From Gracilariopsis chorda (lineage: Eukaryota > Rhodophyta > Florideophyceae > Gracilariales > Gracilariaceae), in contig NBIV01000672.1 in assembly GCA_003194525.1 (NCBI GenBank), positions 1-20,757 of the forward strand: 20,757 bases of DNA, written 5' to 3'. This document shows, in pieces, positions 1-9,756 of this stretch. The translations under genes were made by a program, and so were the position numbers. Within the stretch, counting starts at the first letter, position 1; each line of letters starts with the position of its first letter. The notes under the pieces were generated by a model. That model was not told the origin of the DNA. It worked only from the letters and a program-made list of their open reading frames with translations, and made no database searches.

Positions 1-1170
1 ATAGCCATGCAGAGAGCTCGCATCGTTCTGAAGCTACCTACGGTGTGATTGGATCCTGCGCTAAGGGTAGACGCCAAGCCGGTTTGAAAGAAATACGGCC
101 TACTAACCCCATGTATAGGGGGCTTTATCTTATCAGTACTAACACTTGGAAGTTTCCTCCTTAAATCGGACACCCCATGGTACGGGTCAGGTGAAAGACT
201 GCATCAAGCAGATGGTTCTTTCATTTCGTAACCAGTTCTTTACTGTGGAAGACCCTATCCTTTTCTTGCATTTTCTTGCACGGTTTGTAGCGGAAGCAGA
301 TATCCTCGGCATGAATGAGGGACGTACGTTCGTATTCTTGCCGTATTTTCTACGTGGAATTGCTGAAAATCAGTTTAACTTTATCTGAGGATCGTCATGG
401 CTTCTTATGGGGTGTTACGTGTTGCCCAGAAGCTGTTCAACATTTTCTTTGCTTTTATGCGACAGGTAATGCCATTGATGAGGCTACCCTCGCGCTACAC
501 CACTGAACAACGCCGGAAGTAAACAGAAAACGATTAATCAGTCCGATCGAACAAGGCTTTTCACCGTTTTGGAAACTTTTACTCGTCGTTCGAGCGTTGT
601 ACCATGTTTATTGATGGACTGGATGGATCTATTCGCACCATTGTCACTCAACACCAAGAGCATAAGCGGAAGGCAACCTACCTGGAGCTGGTCTAATAAG
701 CAAAAGTGGAAAGAGACGCTATGCTTGCGCGCTCCGGTAGTTGGTTTGACTCTAGAGGGCTACACCTCAAGGCTGCCACGTCCTCGATATCCATGATGCC
801 CCAGGACTACATGCGCACCGAGGTGATTTATCTACACCTCGCTCGTGAAGATTTGGTGTCCGTCTCGACTACGGAGCTTCCGTCTACCACAGAAGCCTCA
901 CAGCGGTAGGATACTCAACTGCTGTATGCACATCGTCCTCGTGTTTGAGCCCCACAGGTTTACCAGTCCGCTGCGATCCGTTCCCAAAGGGCTGGTTGGG
1001 TCGATACGCGCACTGCGGAGAAGTTCCAGGACAATCAACAGAAGCCCGAACTCATTCGGAAGTTGATATGTCATATTTGCTATGAGTATGGACATACCTC
1101 TCGGCATTGTGGTTTCATTGTGAGGAAGATGCTCACCATCGTGGTTTGATATGAAGCATTGACTCCCCAG
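1..1170 (+). pseudogene. gag relic of element A (capsid plus CCHC zinc knuckle)
   Basis: Gag forms the virus-like particle and binds element RNA. Capsid-like text is readable around 200 to 390, with the run VEDPILFLHFLARFVAEADI. It continues in other frames, including a Gag-like stretch near 603 to 690 (FIDGLDGSIRTIVTQ). A zinc knuckle of the form C-x2-C-x4-H-x4-C lies at 1069 to 1110 (CHICYEYGHTSRHC) and is complete. The first part runs off the left edge. Frame changes near 390, 600 and 1060, plus stops, break the gene. The zinc knuckle is the strongest single evidence; the capsid assignment rests on the family's usual pattern and on position upstream of the protease. Confidence 0.8.
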
Positions 1171-1615
1171 CAGAAGGCATCAGTTCTGATAGCTTCGTAG
1201 ATTCGTGCTAAAGCGGATTTGCCTCATAAGCATACCGCTCAAGCGTCGATACTGGCTGCGCCATGAGTTCACTACCCGGTTTCTACTGCCGTTCGGGCTG
1301 ACCCACAGCCACCACTGGCACAGAATATAGCTCCCGTAAAGGAAACCACTCAGAGGAACTGAGTGGGGGAGTCTCCGTTGGAGAGACACCCTATTGAGGC
1401 CTAAGGCGCCAAAGGCGTCAAGACCTCGCTCCCCGGTCACTATCCTTTCAAGACAAATGGCCAACACAGACATGGATTCGACCATCGTTGGCGCTTTTTG
1501 TCGCCCGCGTATACGGTTCAGGAACAAGCGGATCCCGGATAGAGCCATGGCTATGGCCAAGAGAAATTACACATTCTTTGCTGACTTGGCCTTTCCACCT
1601 AGTATATGGTGCGTG
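1171..1615 (+). pseudogene. gag-pol linker of element A
   Basis: This stretch joins the zinc knuckle to the protease. A Gln/Pro/Ala-rich reading such as HTAQASILAAP is visible near 1220 to 1260 and is followed by several stops. Such low-complexity linkers are common between the nucleocapsid and protease of gypsy elements. No catalytic motif is present. The overlapping open frames on the opposite strand (about 1180 to 1560) show no recognisable domain and I regard them as chance. Confidence 0.45.
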
Positions 1616-1965
1616 ATCTGTCAATCTTGGATACAGGTTCCGGCCCGATTTTTATTATTGAATCGTTGTTACCGCCGGAACTTCGTGCTCAAGCTCGTCA
1701 AAGACCTATTTATGGACATTACCAACGCTAACAATAATCCGTTGAAGACAGCAGGTAACGTTTCACTCGTTGTGAGGATTGGAAACTGCGTTTTGCAGCT
1801 GGAATTCATCGTTTGCAAAACGCTTGCGGCTCCTGTTATCATGGGCTGTGACTTTTATGATCGATCCGTCGATTCGATTCGGCAGCGGTCGCGGGAGGTT
1901 GGTATGGAAGATGGTTCGACCCTACCGAATGTTTGTTGCTCCCTGCGTAGGGCTTCCTAAAAGTT
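1616..1965 (+). pseudogene. retropepsin (aspartic protease) relic of element A
   Basis: The protease cuts the Gag-Pol polyprotein. The active-site triplet Asp-Thr-Gly is intact at 1630 to 1638 in the context SILDTGSGPIFI. After a frame change, the C-terminal half follows: a flap-like stretch, then LQLEFIVCKTLAAPVIMGCD (about 1796 to 1852), the usual hydrophobic-Gly-Cys-Asp end of gypsy proteases. It ends with MEDGSTLP near 1900. At least one frameshift separates the active site from the C-terminal half, so no functional enzyme is expected. Confidence 0.85.
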
Positions 1966-2430
1966 GGTTCCTTTAACCCCTCCCTTGCAGGATTCAACAC
2001 GTTAAAATCGCTTCGTTTCGCACGAATCGTCGCTATTCCTCCTGAATCCCAGGTAATGATCGATGTCACAGCCACTCCTCAAGCGTTACGATTTGTTCAA
2101 CCGCTGAACGCATTTAATGAGAGTTATTACCTCGCCTTAGCGAATGGTGTAGTTTGAGTTTCCAATGAACACCCTTTCCAGGTTTGAATGCCAATCTTTG
2201 TAAAAGTGCCAGTACTTAGTGAAGAACCAAGTTGTCGGTACCGTGCTACTGCATCTGACAGCTTTGACACCCACTAAGGTGTCAATCACTGAGATACTTG
2301 GACTCACCCCGACCTCGGAAGACGCTCCTCAGTCTTAGGAGGGGGAGAGTGGTGACACTGTTTCGCAACAGGTGAAAGACAAGAAAAACTCTGAAATGAA
2401 GACCGTTAATACGAGTTATGATAAGGTCGA
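1966..2430 (+). other. Protease-RT spacer of element A, no domain recognised
   Basis: This stretch lies between the protease end and the start of the RT leader. Short open stretches occur in all frames and none shows a recognisable motif. From about 2380 onward, a Lys/Asp/Glu-rich reading leads into the RT leader. It is probably decayed pol linker. Confidence 0.4.
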
Positions 2431-3380
2431 CCCTCTTGAGGAGTTGGAAACGTTGAATCTCAGCCATATTCCGGATTCGCACCGAAAGAAACTGCATGAT
2501 AGGTTACGTGAGTTCACACCTATGTAGAATGGCTCTTTTGGAGAGATCTTAGCCACAGAACACTATATTGAACTCGTGCCTGGCGCGCGGCAGATTGCTC
2601 AGCACCTGTACCGAGCAGGCCCGATAACACGGGAGGAGAAACAACTTCAAGTTAATAAAATGCTCCTCGCAGGTGTGATTGAGCCCGCTCAGTCCCCTTA
2701 GGCATCTCCAATTGTAATGGGTCCGAAACCATATGGTTTCCGGCGCGTTTTTATCGATTATCTACACCTGAATGCCGTTACCATCAAGGATATGTATCCG
2801 ATACCTCACATGTACGAATATATCGACTTCCTTGGCGAAGTTACAATGTAATCCACATTGAACGCAAATTGGGCTACTGGCAAGTACCCTTTTGACGGGA
2901 AGACCGTGATAAGACCACATTTGTATGCCATTCTAGACTTTACCGCTTTAATCGTACGCCGTTCGGATTAACGAATGCTCCCGCTACGTTACAGCGTACT
3001 TTGGGTATTCTCCTCGCTCGCTTCAAATGGTTGCGTTGTCTCGTCTTTCTTGACGATATCATTATCTTCCCCAATAATCCGGATGATCACCTTGAACATC
3101 TTCGTGAAATCATGGCCTTGTTACGTTGTGTTGGAATCACCTTGAAGTTAGGGAGGTGTGAATTCTATACCAATTTGGTCAAGTATTTATAGCATGTTAT
3201 CCGTCCAGAACGGCTACTGATCGAGGAGGCTCGTGTTCAGTCCGCCGAGGAGGCTAAGCACCCAACCATACAGACTGAGCTCCGCTCCTTCTTAGGACTT
3301 TGCAACATCTATCGACGATTCATTACCAGCTTTGCCATGATCGCTGGACCACTTAACAAACTCCTGAAGAAATGACAGCC
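2431..3380 (+). pseudogene. reverse transcriptase relic of element A
   Basis: RT copies element RNA into DNA. Recognisable blocks in order are the leader (LSHIPDSHRKKLHDRL, near 2458), the H-x-IEL-type block (ATEHYIELVPGARQIA, near 2555), ITREEKQLQVNKMLLAGVIE (2624 on), and a fingers region with YGFRRVFIDYLHLNAVTIKD (2732 on). These are followed by FGLTNAPAT near 2964 and the catalytic box FLDDIIIF at 3046 to 3069, the family's YxDD with Phe in the first position. The thumb and connection follow, with RSFLGLCNIYRRFI near 3286. In-frame stops occur at 2525, 2701, 2851, near 2895, 3190 and 3375. A one-base frame change lies near 2870. The two catalytic Asp residues are retained, but the gene is clearly dead. 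Confidence 0.95.
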
Positions 3381-4034
3381 CCCAAAACTGGATTCCCTTA
3401 CACCGAGTCAAGCGGAAGCATTTGATTCTCTCAAAGAGGCAGCTACTTCTGCCCCAATCTTATCATTACCAACGAAGGATCTACCATTCACCTTAGATAC
3501 GGATTCTAGTGCTTACCAGATCGATTTGTGCTTCGTTTCGAACGAAACCCAATGGGGAACGAAAGCCAATCTATTCAATACTGGTCACGAATGCTCATTG
3601 TTCATGAACGAAACTATTCTGTATCAGAAAATGAATTTCTTGCCTTGGTATGGCCCTTCCAGACATTGTGGCCATATATTATGGTCACGCGCTTCACCGT
3701 CAACACGGATCATTCTGCCATGCCCTGATGAATGTCGATATCCGAGCCTTACGGACTGCTGATGCGTTGGAGGCTTCGGCTCGCCGAGCTTGAATAGGAT
3801 ATGGCCTATAAAAAAAGTAATCTGAAGGCTCAAGTGGATGCATTATCTCCTTTAGGGACGGAATGTGAAGCCCTCCCCTTCGATGAAGAAGACGAGGAGA
3901 TACCCCTCTTTCTCCTTCAGGAGGATAACGAAGACTGGGATCTGGGGTCAGAAGATGTCTGTGATGTACTAATCGTTTCGAATGGAGAAGATCTAGAGTC
4001 GGGATCCTTTACTGCGATTACCCCGAAGAACTGA
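3381..4034 (+). pseudogene. RNase H relic of element A
   Basis: RNase H removes the RNA strand during reverse transcription. The first catalytic Asp lies in PFTLDTDSSAYQ near 3485. The block around the catalytic Glu (NYSVSENEFLALVW, near 3610 to 3650) is in a second frame, and TDHSAM near 3711 supplies a further Asp. After another shift, the tail RWRLRLAELE followed by a TAG reads into VDALSPLGTE and a strongly acidic stretch (FDEEDEEIPLF). This is the usual DALSRL-plus-acidic end of this subfamily. At least two frameshifts and one stop (near 3795) break it. Confidence 0.88.
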
Positions 4035-4099
4035 TTCGCGAATAGCTCGAAGATCCCTTTAGTACGAAGATACGCGCCCAGACTAATGGTGGTGCTCAT

Positions 4100-4850
4100 A
4101 TCCCCTTCAGGTTCAATTCAACGGGATATCTTGTCCAAACAGTCCGGTGGACCTACAGATCGTGGTTCCTCACTCGCTGCAATCGCGAGTTCTACATCTA
4201 TTTCATAAATCAAAGATGTCGACTCACCCTGGTGGCAGGAAACTTTAAATGACGCTTCGTCGTGATTTCTACTGGCCCACACTAGCGATTGATTGTTACT
4301 CATTGGTGAAAAGTTGTACGCAATGTGCTCGTGGACTAGTTCAGTTTCGTCGCCATGCGAGGAAATTGACTTTGTTCCCGGCACGGGCTCCTTTGGAATT
4401 TGTGGCTATCGATATTCTCGGTGGGTTCCTCGGAAAATTCGGTCGACATAACTATTTGCTCGTGGTCACGCATAGGTTCTCTAAATTAGTCCGGACAGGT
4501 CGGTTGGAAAAGACTACCACTAAAAGTGTTGCAGACACTTTTTTCCGTCACTGGGTCTTGGTTAACTGCCCGCCGGTTAACCTCCTTTCGGATAATGGAC
4601 CACAATTTTTGGCTCGCTTCTTTCAAGACGTTGGTCGATTACTCAATGAGAAGAATTTGTGTACAACAACATATCAACCGCAATGTAATGGGCCGGTGGA
4701 ACGGTTTAATTGTACCCTTTTATCAGCACTCCGTACTTATAGGGTGAAAATCCAAAGAGTTGGAATATTTCATGGATACAATTACGTATGCGTATAATAC
4801 AGACGTCCACAGAATTACTGGTTTTTCTCCATTTTAACTGGTTCTCTCAC
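4100..4850 (+). pseudogene. integrase relic of element A with intact catalytic triad
   Basis: Integrase inserts the DNA copy into the host genome. The N-terminal HHCC zinc domain is readable: a His-x6-His unit near 4190 to 4222 (HKSKMSTHPGG), then, after a TAA at 4246, RRDFYWP and the Cys pair C-x2-C at codons 23 and 26 of the open stretch from 4249. The catalytic core is uninterrupted from 4249 to 4797. It has Asp at 4411 (FVAIDILG), Asp at 4591 (LSDNGPQF) and Glu at 4699 (NGPVERFN), giving the exact D,D-35-E spacing. The following helix (FHGYNYVCV) changes frame at about 4750. Only the TAA before the core and the late frameshift break the domain. Confidence 0.95.
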
Positions 4851-4929
4851 CTTCACCACACACTGTGGCTATCAAATCTCAACCTACGTTGGATAAAGTT
4901 TCCGCCGACAACGGATGACTACACCCAAT

Positions 4930-5262
4930 GAAGAATTAGGTAACTACGATTGTACCGTTCGCTAAGTCGTGTATGGCGAAGGCCCAAAAGCGCTTACAAG
5001 CGGTATTCCGATGCTCGGATCCGCCGGCCTCTTCCATCTCTTGAGAAAGTACATTTGGCCTTCCTTTGCAAGGAATACTGTAATCCTGAGAAGGAGAAAC
5101 GCCACAAACTTTCACCCACTGCGATACCCTTATACGGTCGTCGACTTCGAACTTCGACAAGGACACAGTGATACTGGAGTTTGGTGACAATCACGAACGC
5201 TTTTCTCGAGATCGAGTGCTTCAAGCTCCTATATACATACGGAGCAATACATTCCCGTGTTG
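4930..5262 (+). pseudogene. integrase C-terminal GPY/F-like tail of element A
   Basis: Gypsy integrases end in a small DNA-binding module. Here AKAQKRLQAVF near 4976 matches the helix before this module. After several stops and a frame change, KDTVILEFGDNHERFSRDRV (5160 to 5219) is the characteristic end, with the Glu-Arg-x-Ser-Arg-Asp-Arg-Val block. The Gly-Pro-Tyr core itself is eroded. The assignment rests on the terminal block and its position about 130 bp after the core. Confidence 0.7.
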
Positions 5263-6545
5263 GAATGGGTGATACTGTGGTAGACGAAGCCGCAAAGAAG
5301 GACATTTGAATCACCCTACGAGGATACCGATCCCTTCCCGACTTCGTACCGACATATCATCATTATCTTCAACTGATTCTTCAGTTACGAACCAATTGGT
5401 TCATGTCTCCTATTTAGCGCCTTTCAATCCGCTACCGGACGTAGTGTGTTCTACCAATGTCTCTCCACGTAAGGAGAGAAAGGAGATTGCCCGCTCTGGC
5501 GAGGAACATTTACCGGTATGGCGACCTTTGCCTAGCGCTCATGATACACGGATTTATGAAGTGAAACAGCCCCTCGGGGATACCCAAGTTGGCTGAGCTG
5601 AGATTGCTCCAATTTTTTTGGCACCGAAACCGCATTCACATGCTAACGCTGAAACGGATACTACACCCTTTGCAGGGGATAGTCATTTTGATAAAAAAAG
5701 GCGTTTTCGCGTTCATCAGATGATAACTGCTCGCTTCAAACTCCTGTATTATCTCATACATTCAAGGGCGTATCACGATTTGTTGATCGCTCTCACGAAG
5801 ATTCCTCGACGCAGTCAGATTTGGAAAATGACATCCCTGACCGACAAGAGGTAGTGGAAACAGAAGCTCTGGTTAGTTCTAGTTTGTTTAAAACATATAC
5901 TCCGCCGTCCATAGACCACACCATCACTGAGTTTGGGTCGCTATCGCAGCTCGCTGTGCTCCCTAAAATGTTCACGGCAGATCCCAGTTTAATCAGCAAA
6001 GGTTATTCGCATTGAAAGGCAGGCTATGAAGTGGCCCGTCTCAAGATGGGTCTTGCAAAGCTACTTTCACCACGTAGTATGGAAGATGAGCATGACAGCC
6101 GTCAATACGGCCAACGACACCAGGATATGGATGGTGAACGTTCAGTGACAGCACCAGTATAGGTTAATCGACAATAAAATGGCAGGAGCACTGTGGCACA
6201 GCACGCCACGCGACGTGCCACGCGCCCACACCAGTAGAGGATCGTTGCCACCATTGCACATTGCTGGCACCACCCCTTGAACTTGCCGCTATCACTATCA
6301 CGTGATCTCGGTACCACCGATGCCCCTCCCTGGATTGAACCGTCGCAGCCCTCGAACAGGGACCCATCAATTCACGAAATCTAGGCCCTTCGCACTTGAG
6401 CAATCTCAACGCCTCTCGATGACGAAGTAACAGTACTCATCAGAGTTCTTCCAATGCGTCTCACACGTTAGGACTACTCCGCCAGGTGGTCACACTACCG
6501 GTGCAGCCGTCGAATCTATCGGTAAACCGACGCTTGACGAAACTG
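5263..6545 (+). other. Linker between integrase tail and chromodomain, no domain recognised
   Basis: About 1.3 kb in which plus-strand readings remain protein-like but carry no identifiable domain. An example is the acidic, Thr/Ser-rich stretch at about 5793 to 6014 ending in SKGYSH. It may be decayed C-terminal pol, as expected between integrase and chromodomain, or it may contain a separate insertion. GC-rich small repeats lie at 6192 to 6222. Minus-strand open stretches at 6102 to 6409 look incidental. Confidence 0.4.
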
Positions 6546-6547
6546 AG

Positions 6548-6760
6548 ACGCAGGAAGTTTATCCACAGCAGTTTGTAATCGAGTACATCGTGGGAGACAG
6601 CTACATCCCGATGGGTTCATAAAATACCATGTACGTTGGTACGGCTTCCCACCACCAATGAACACCGGATGAACAGGATGAACATCTCCCCCGATGTTGT
6701 TTATCGTGCAATATCATTGTCGTAAATCACTTGAACTTCTGCGAAACATTGATCAAGCCC
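6548..6760 (+). pseudogene. chromodomain relic (chromovirus-type pol C-terminus)
   Basis: A chromodomain recognises histone tails and is found at the end of integrase in chromoviruses. The first half reads QEVYPQQFVIEYIVGD in one frame (6551 to 6598). The second half reads FIKYHVRWYGFPPPMNT in the next frame (6616 to 6666), matching the family's Y-x-V-(R/K)-W-x-G-(Y/F)-P strand. A weaker helix-like end (IVQYHCRKSLELL) follows to about 6745. A frameshift near 6614, a TAA in the first frame at 6620 and a TGA at 6670 break the domain. It is probably the end of element A, but a 1.3-kb gap separates them, so it could belong to another fragment. Confidence 0.72.
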
Positions 6761-8055
6761 TCGTAGGTAGCCTCACGCAGTTACCGCACGGTTACACCCA
6801 CGATAGGAAATGAAGAGCCTATCACTACTGTTGCGGAGAAAAAGAAGATGAAAGAATCCCTGGAAGGGATTGAAGAAATGAAGCCTTGAAGAAGTGCAAA
6901 GAAGATCAAAGGGCATAATATGTATACATAGATACCCCAAACGGAGGAGAACAAGAAAACTATCAGAGATGCACAGTTTAATGGAAGTTCATTACTATGT
7001 TTCTACCCGCTATCGGACTCACAACAGCCAAGCTAATTGGTAACCCAACATATCTCTATATCCTCAGGAGGAAGGTCCCCCGGAACCCAATTGGTTCCCA
7101 TTCATTGTGACCCATTCTCGACTGGAGTGCACCTTGCATTTGTGCGACGTCACTCGACATTACGTCGGATAAGCCAGCCTATTGGAAGAAATGAGAGATC
7201 AAAGCGGCAACCCAGTGCAGCATTCATTGATGATACGGCCGATGCATCCGATGTGGACGGAACTGGAACCAACGCAGCCGAATGAGGCAACAAAGCTGGG
7301 CCGAAGCTACAGACACCGAAAGGCCCTGCTCCATAGTCCACCGAATGTCCGTTGCCACGGGCACGTTTCATTAATCCTCATCAGTAACATCATCCAACAT
7401 TCGGTCGTGCGCATCCGCTGCGTGAAAGAACTTGTCTGTAACGACAAACCCCAGTTGGGTGTCATGCTGGGGTCACTCTTTTGGTATCTCTATGAATGAA
7501 GGTGTCGTCCTCGAGTAATTCTCACCGGTGTCCATGGATCGTAATAGATGTAATCACACGCCAGGGGAGTCCTCCTTCCCGGTGATCGTTCATTTGTATC
7601 CAGCTCATTGTTGCGAGCCTGCACAGTCTACTGGCACTGTATTCCGATCGGTATTTTCGATAAAAATGAGGAGGCTCACCACCTCTGAAAAGTTTCCATT
7701 GCAGTCGAGTGGGATTCTAAGATTAAGGGCCGGATGCGACGGTGAAGATTAGTGAGATATAACAAAGACAGTATTGGTCGTAGATCTCTTGGACGAGATA
7801 TGCCGCCGTTTGCGCACCCTATTTCCTGTTCAAAACGGAGCACCACCCCTTGGGCGGTTTGATCATTACCTGGCTACCCACGTACGTGATACAAGGCGAA
7901 AGTTTTACATAGCATCCTCGGCATATCTCAGTGGAGGCCCAGGCGAATGGAATCAGAACATACCTTCCACGAATTTCGCGAGAGCGAATCCTATTTGTTT
8001 CAGTGTTCTGATAAGATATAAGACATTCCCAAGGAAGTGGCTTCTTCGTTCGAAA
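6761..8055. other. Unassigned stretch after the chromodomain
   Basis: No recognised domain. A Lys/Glu-rich plus-strand reading (AEKKKMKESLEGIEEMK, about 6826 to 6884) and a purine-rich run at about 6825 to 6920 lie just after the chromodomain. They could be its tail or a polypurine tract. The reading SAAFIDDTADASDVDGTGTN near 7216 to 7278 is acidic and otherwise anonymous. A 7-bp inverted repeat (ACCCCAG/CTGGGGT) lies at 7448 to 7473. Other open stretches in both directions show no motifs. Confidence 0.35.
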
Positions 8056-8059
8056 CAGA

Positions 8060-8886
8060 TCATCTTTTGAAGGTAAGACGACAGTGATTCACTTGGAAGA
8101 TATCGAAACTCGGCACACAATAGCGGACACGTCCACTACAGTACGTTGTTGTGCACAGAGATTCCCTGGTACTGTTCAACGGTGTTCGCCAGGCGCGCGA
8201 GGTTCTCTCCGTATTGGATCTCGCTGAGAGCTCGTTAGAAATCCACATCGAAACGGAAGTTAGTCGGAATTGGAAGGTCTGAATAAGGTCGGTATAAACG
8301 GCTGATACGCCACCTTGAGGAGGGCTGCTCGTGCATTTGCGTTGGTTCCCCACGATAGTGGATAACGGCCTGAGAATGGATGCGATACGGTGTGTCCAGT
8401 CAAATTTTGAAGTCATATAGACCTGCAAATCACCCGGTAGCTGCCCTACACTATCGGATATGATTCGATAACCATCTTCAAGCGGACCCGTGAGAGTGAA
8501 CCCACGTAGCCTGTACGTACGGAACTGCGTTCTGTCGAAGACCACCGCTTCTAACTCTTCATAAGAAGCCGATGGTCCCGGAAAGAGGTTTCCCGTCGTC
8601 AATTGTTGTGAAAGCCCCTGCCACGTCTGTGGACTCGGTTGTTGGGGCTGCGTAAGCTGGTTGATAGACCTGCTGGGCAGGTTGGTAATTCGATGGTAGG
8701 CGCAGCAGTCGCTGGAGGGTGACTTGCTTGAGGCAGAGGAGGTGTGTTGAATCCATCTACGAATTGCGGAGGATTCCACTGCATCGCAGGCTGGGATCAA
8801 ACGTTCTTGGGAGCTGTCGATGGGTTCGAACCGTTTGAAGTCCCGCCTTGCCGCTGACTAGCAGAGTTTTTCGGATTTATATTCAT
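8060..8886 (-). pseudogene. Gag-like relic on the minus strand (candidate)
   Basis: Read on the minus strand, an ATG at 8886 opens a Ser/Asn/Gly-rich start (MNINPKNSASQRQGGTSNGS). A stop near 8800 is followed by a Pro/Gln/Ala-rich stretch (MQWNPPQFVDGFNTPPLPQA), then Ala/Pro/Tyr-rich text in a second frame. A third frame stays open down to 8060 and contains ASYEELEAVVFDRTQFRTYR. Disordered Pro/Gln/Asn-rich starts followed by a helical body are typical of retrotransposon Gag proteins. However, I see no zinc knuckle and no protease or RT next to it. It could be an isolated gag fragment of another element, or something else. Confidence is low. Confidence 0.33.
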
Positions 8887-9377
8887 AAGGAACCGAGGAA
8901 TCGGAGTGAAGCTGCGGATGACGTTAAAGTAGTGTGTATGATTGGAAACTAAAATGTAATGGCGTTGCGAGGAAAGAACTTTGTTGGTCTCGAGAAGATG
9001 AGACAGGATCGGTCATGCCGAGGAGACGGTTAAGTAGAAACGAGTTTGCGGTATCGCCCGTTGGTTACGGAAAGTTTTCGCGCCTAAGGAGGGAATATGT
9101 AGTGCGACGCATTCGCGGAGGTTTACTGCATATTGCAACTCATATAAACGGAGTTACCCCATCGCGCGGAAGCGTTCGATATATGAATCGGAGTCAATTA
9201 CTCCATGCCGAGGTTACTTGCCCATTTTAATGGAAATTAGTTGACTTGCCACTTTGCACACTTAGCACACCTGTAGTGGTGTTGCACCTATTATTGAGGA
9301 ATAGCTATATTCAATTTAGCTAATTTCATATAGCTGCCTGACAGTGGGCCGGCGCGGCCTATACTTCAGCAGGCAAC
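8887..9377. other. Non-coding stretch with inverted repeats
   Basis: No protein-like reading that I trust. The open stretch at 8934 to 9230 on the plus strand is basic and anonymous. An 8-bp inverted repeat (AGCTATAT at 9303 to 9310, ATATAGCT at 9328 to 9335, 17-bp spacer) is followed by a GC-rich run (GGCCGGCGCGGCC near 9348 to 9360). The stretch may hold the leader or LTR of the minus-strand Gag-like relic on one side and the flank of element B on the other. Confidence 0.4.
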
Positions 9378-9756
9378 TGTGACCCCACTGCGGGGAAGTA
9401 AAACACAACAACCGAGTGCTCGGCTATCACTCAGGAACCCTTGGTGTTTGGTAAACTCTACCAGAGAGCCAAAAACCAAGTGCGGGACTACTTCCTCCAC
9501 CTCTTACTATCTCGAACCCCATTCCGCATCGCGTTATCATCCGCTCTGCGTGTTCCATTATCTCTTCTATGCTTTCCCTGATACAGACAGCACCCCCGTG
9601 TGCGCCAGTGATTCCTTATTTATTTCTTGCTTTTCTCGCGCGTCACTTCCGGGTATACCGTACACCTGCATGCCCGTCGTGACGGTGAGCCTCGGACCTA
9701 CATCCGACTAGCGCGCCCACTGCAGGTGGCTCCGTTTACTTCTGCTATCCTTTACA
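9378..9756 (+). repeat. Candidate 5' LTR of element B
   Basis: This 379-bp block begins TGTGACCCCACTGCGGGG, with a short CCCC/GGGG hairpin, and ends TTTACA, so it has TG...CA ends. It contains an AT-rich TTATTTATTT near 9616. The bases right after it (TAGGAGGACCCGAACACC, from 9757) resemble a primer-binding site because of the TGG-like start and GACCCGAAC run. It lies about 900 bp before the protease relic, the right distance for LTR plus gag. No second copy is present in the window, so this rests on ends and position only. Confidence 0.35.

Larger units (their letters stand above)
1..6760 (+). mobile_element. Element A: decayed Ty3/gypsy LTR retrotransposon with chromodomain, 5' end outside window
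   Basis: Gag, protease, reverse transcriptase, RNase H, integrase, a GPY/F-like tail and a chromodomain follow one another on the plus strand in the standard Ty3/gypsy order (integrase after RNase H). The reading line changes frame many times and meets numerous stop codons, so the element cannot make a full Gag-Pol protein. The 5' LTR and the start of gag lie before base 1. No 3' LTR could be identified, because its partner is missing from the window. The right boundary is drawn at the end of the chromodomain and is uncertain. If that chromodomain belongs to this element, it is a chromovirus-type gypsy element, a class whose chromodomain is thought to steer integration to particular chromatin. 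Element identity is very sure; the exact ends are not. Confidence 0.93.

Noticed and set aside
1180..1560. A 126-codon minus-strand gene
   Set aside because: It lies opposite the gag-pol linker of element A, shows no motif and looks like a chance open frame.
1..6000. RIP-like (C-to-T) mutation as the cause of the stops in element A
   Set aside because: Some stops fit a lost Trp codon (near 2525 and 2701), but others replace Tyr or Gly codons or come with frameshifts, so no single directional process is evident by eye.
5793..6409. Minus-strand ORFs at 5793 to 5999 and 6102 to 6409
   Set aside because: Low-complexity readings (Cys/Arg/Ala-rich) in the GC-rich stretch, with no domain and overlapping each other in different frames.
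6192..6700. A 3' LTR of element A starting at TGTGGCAC near 6192
   Set aside because: A purine run before it and the TG start looked suitable, but a chromodomain follows at 6548 on the same strand, no matching copy exists, and no end could be placed.
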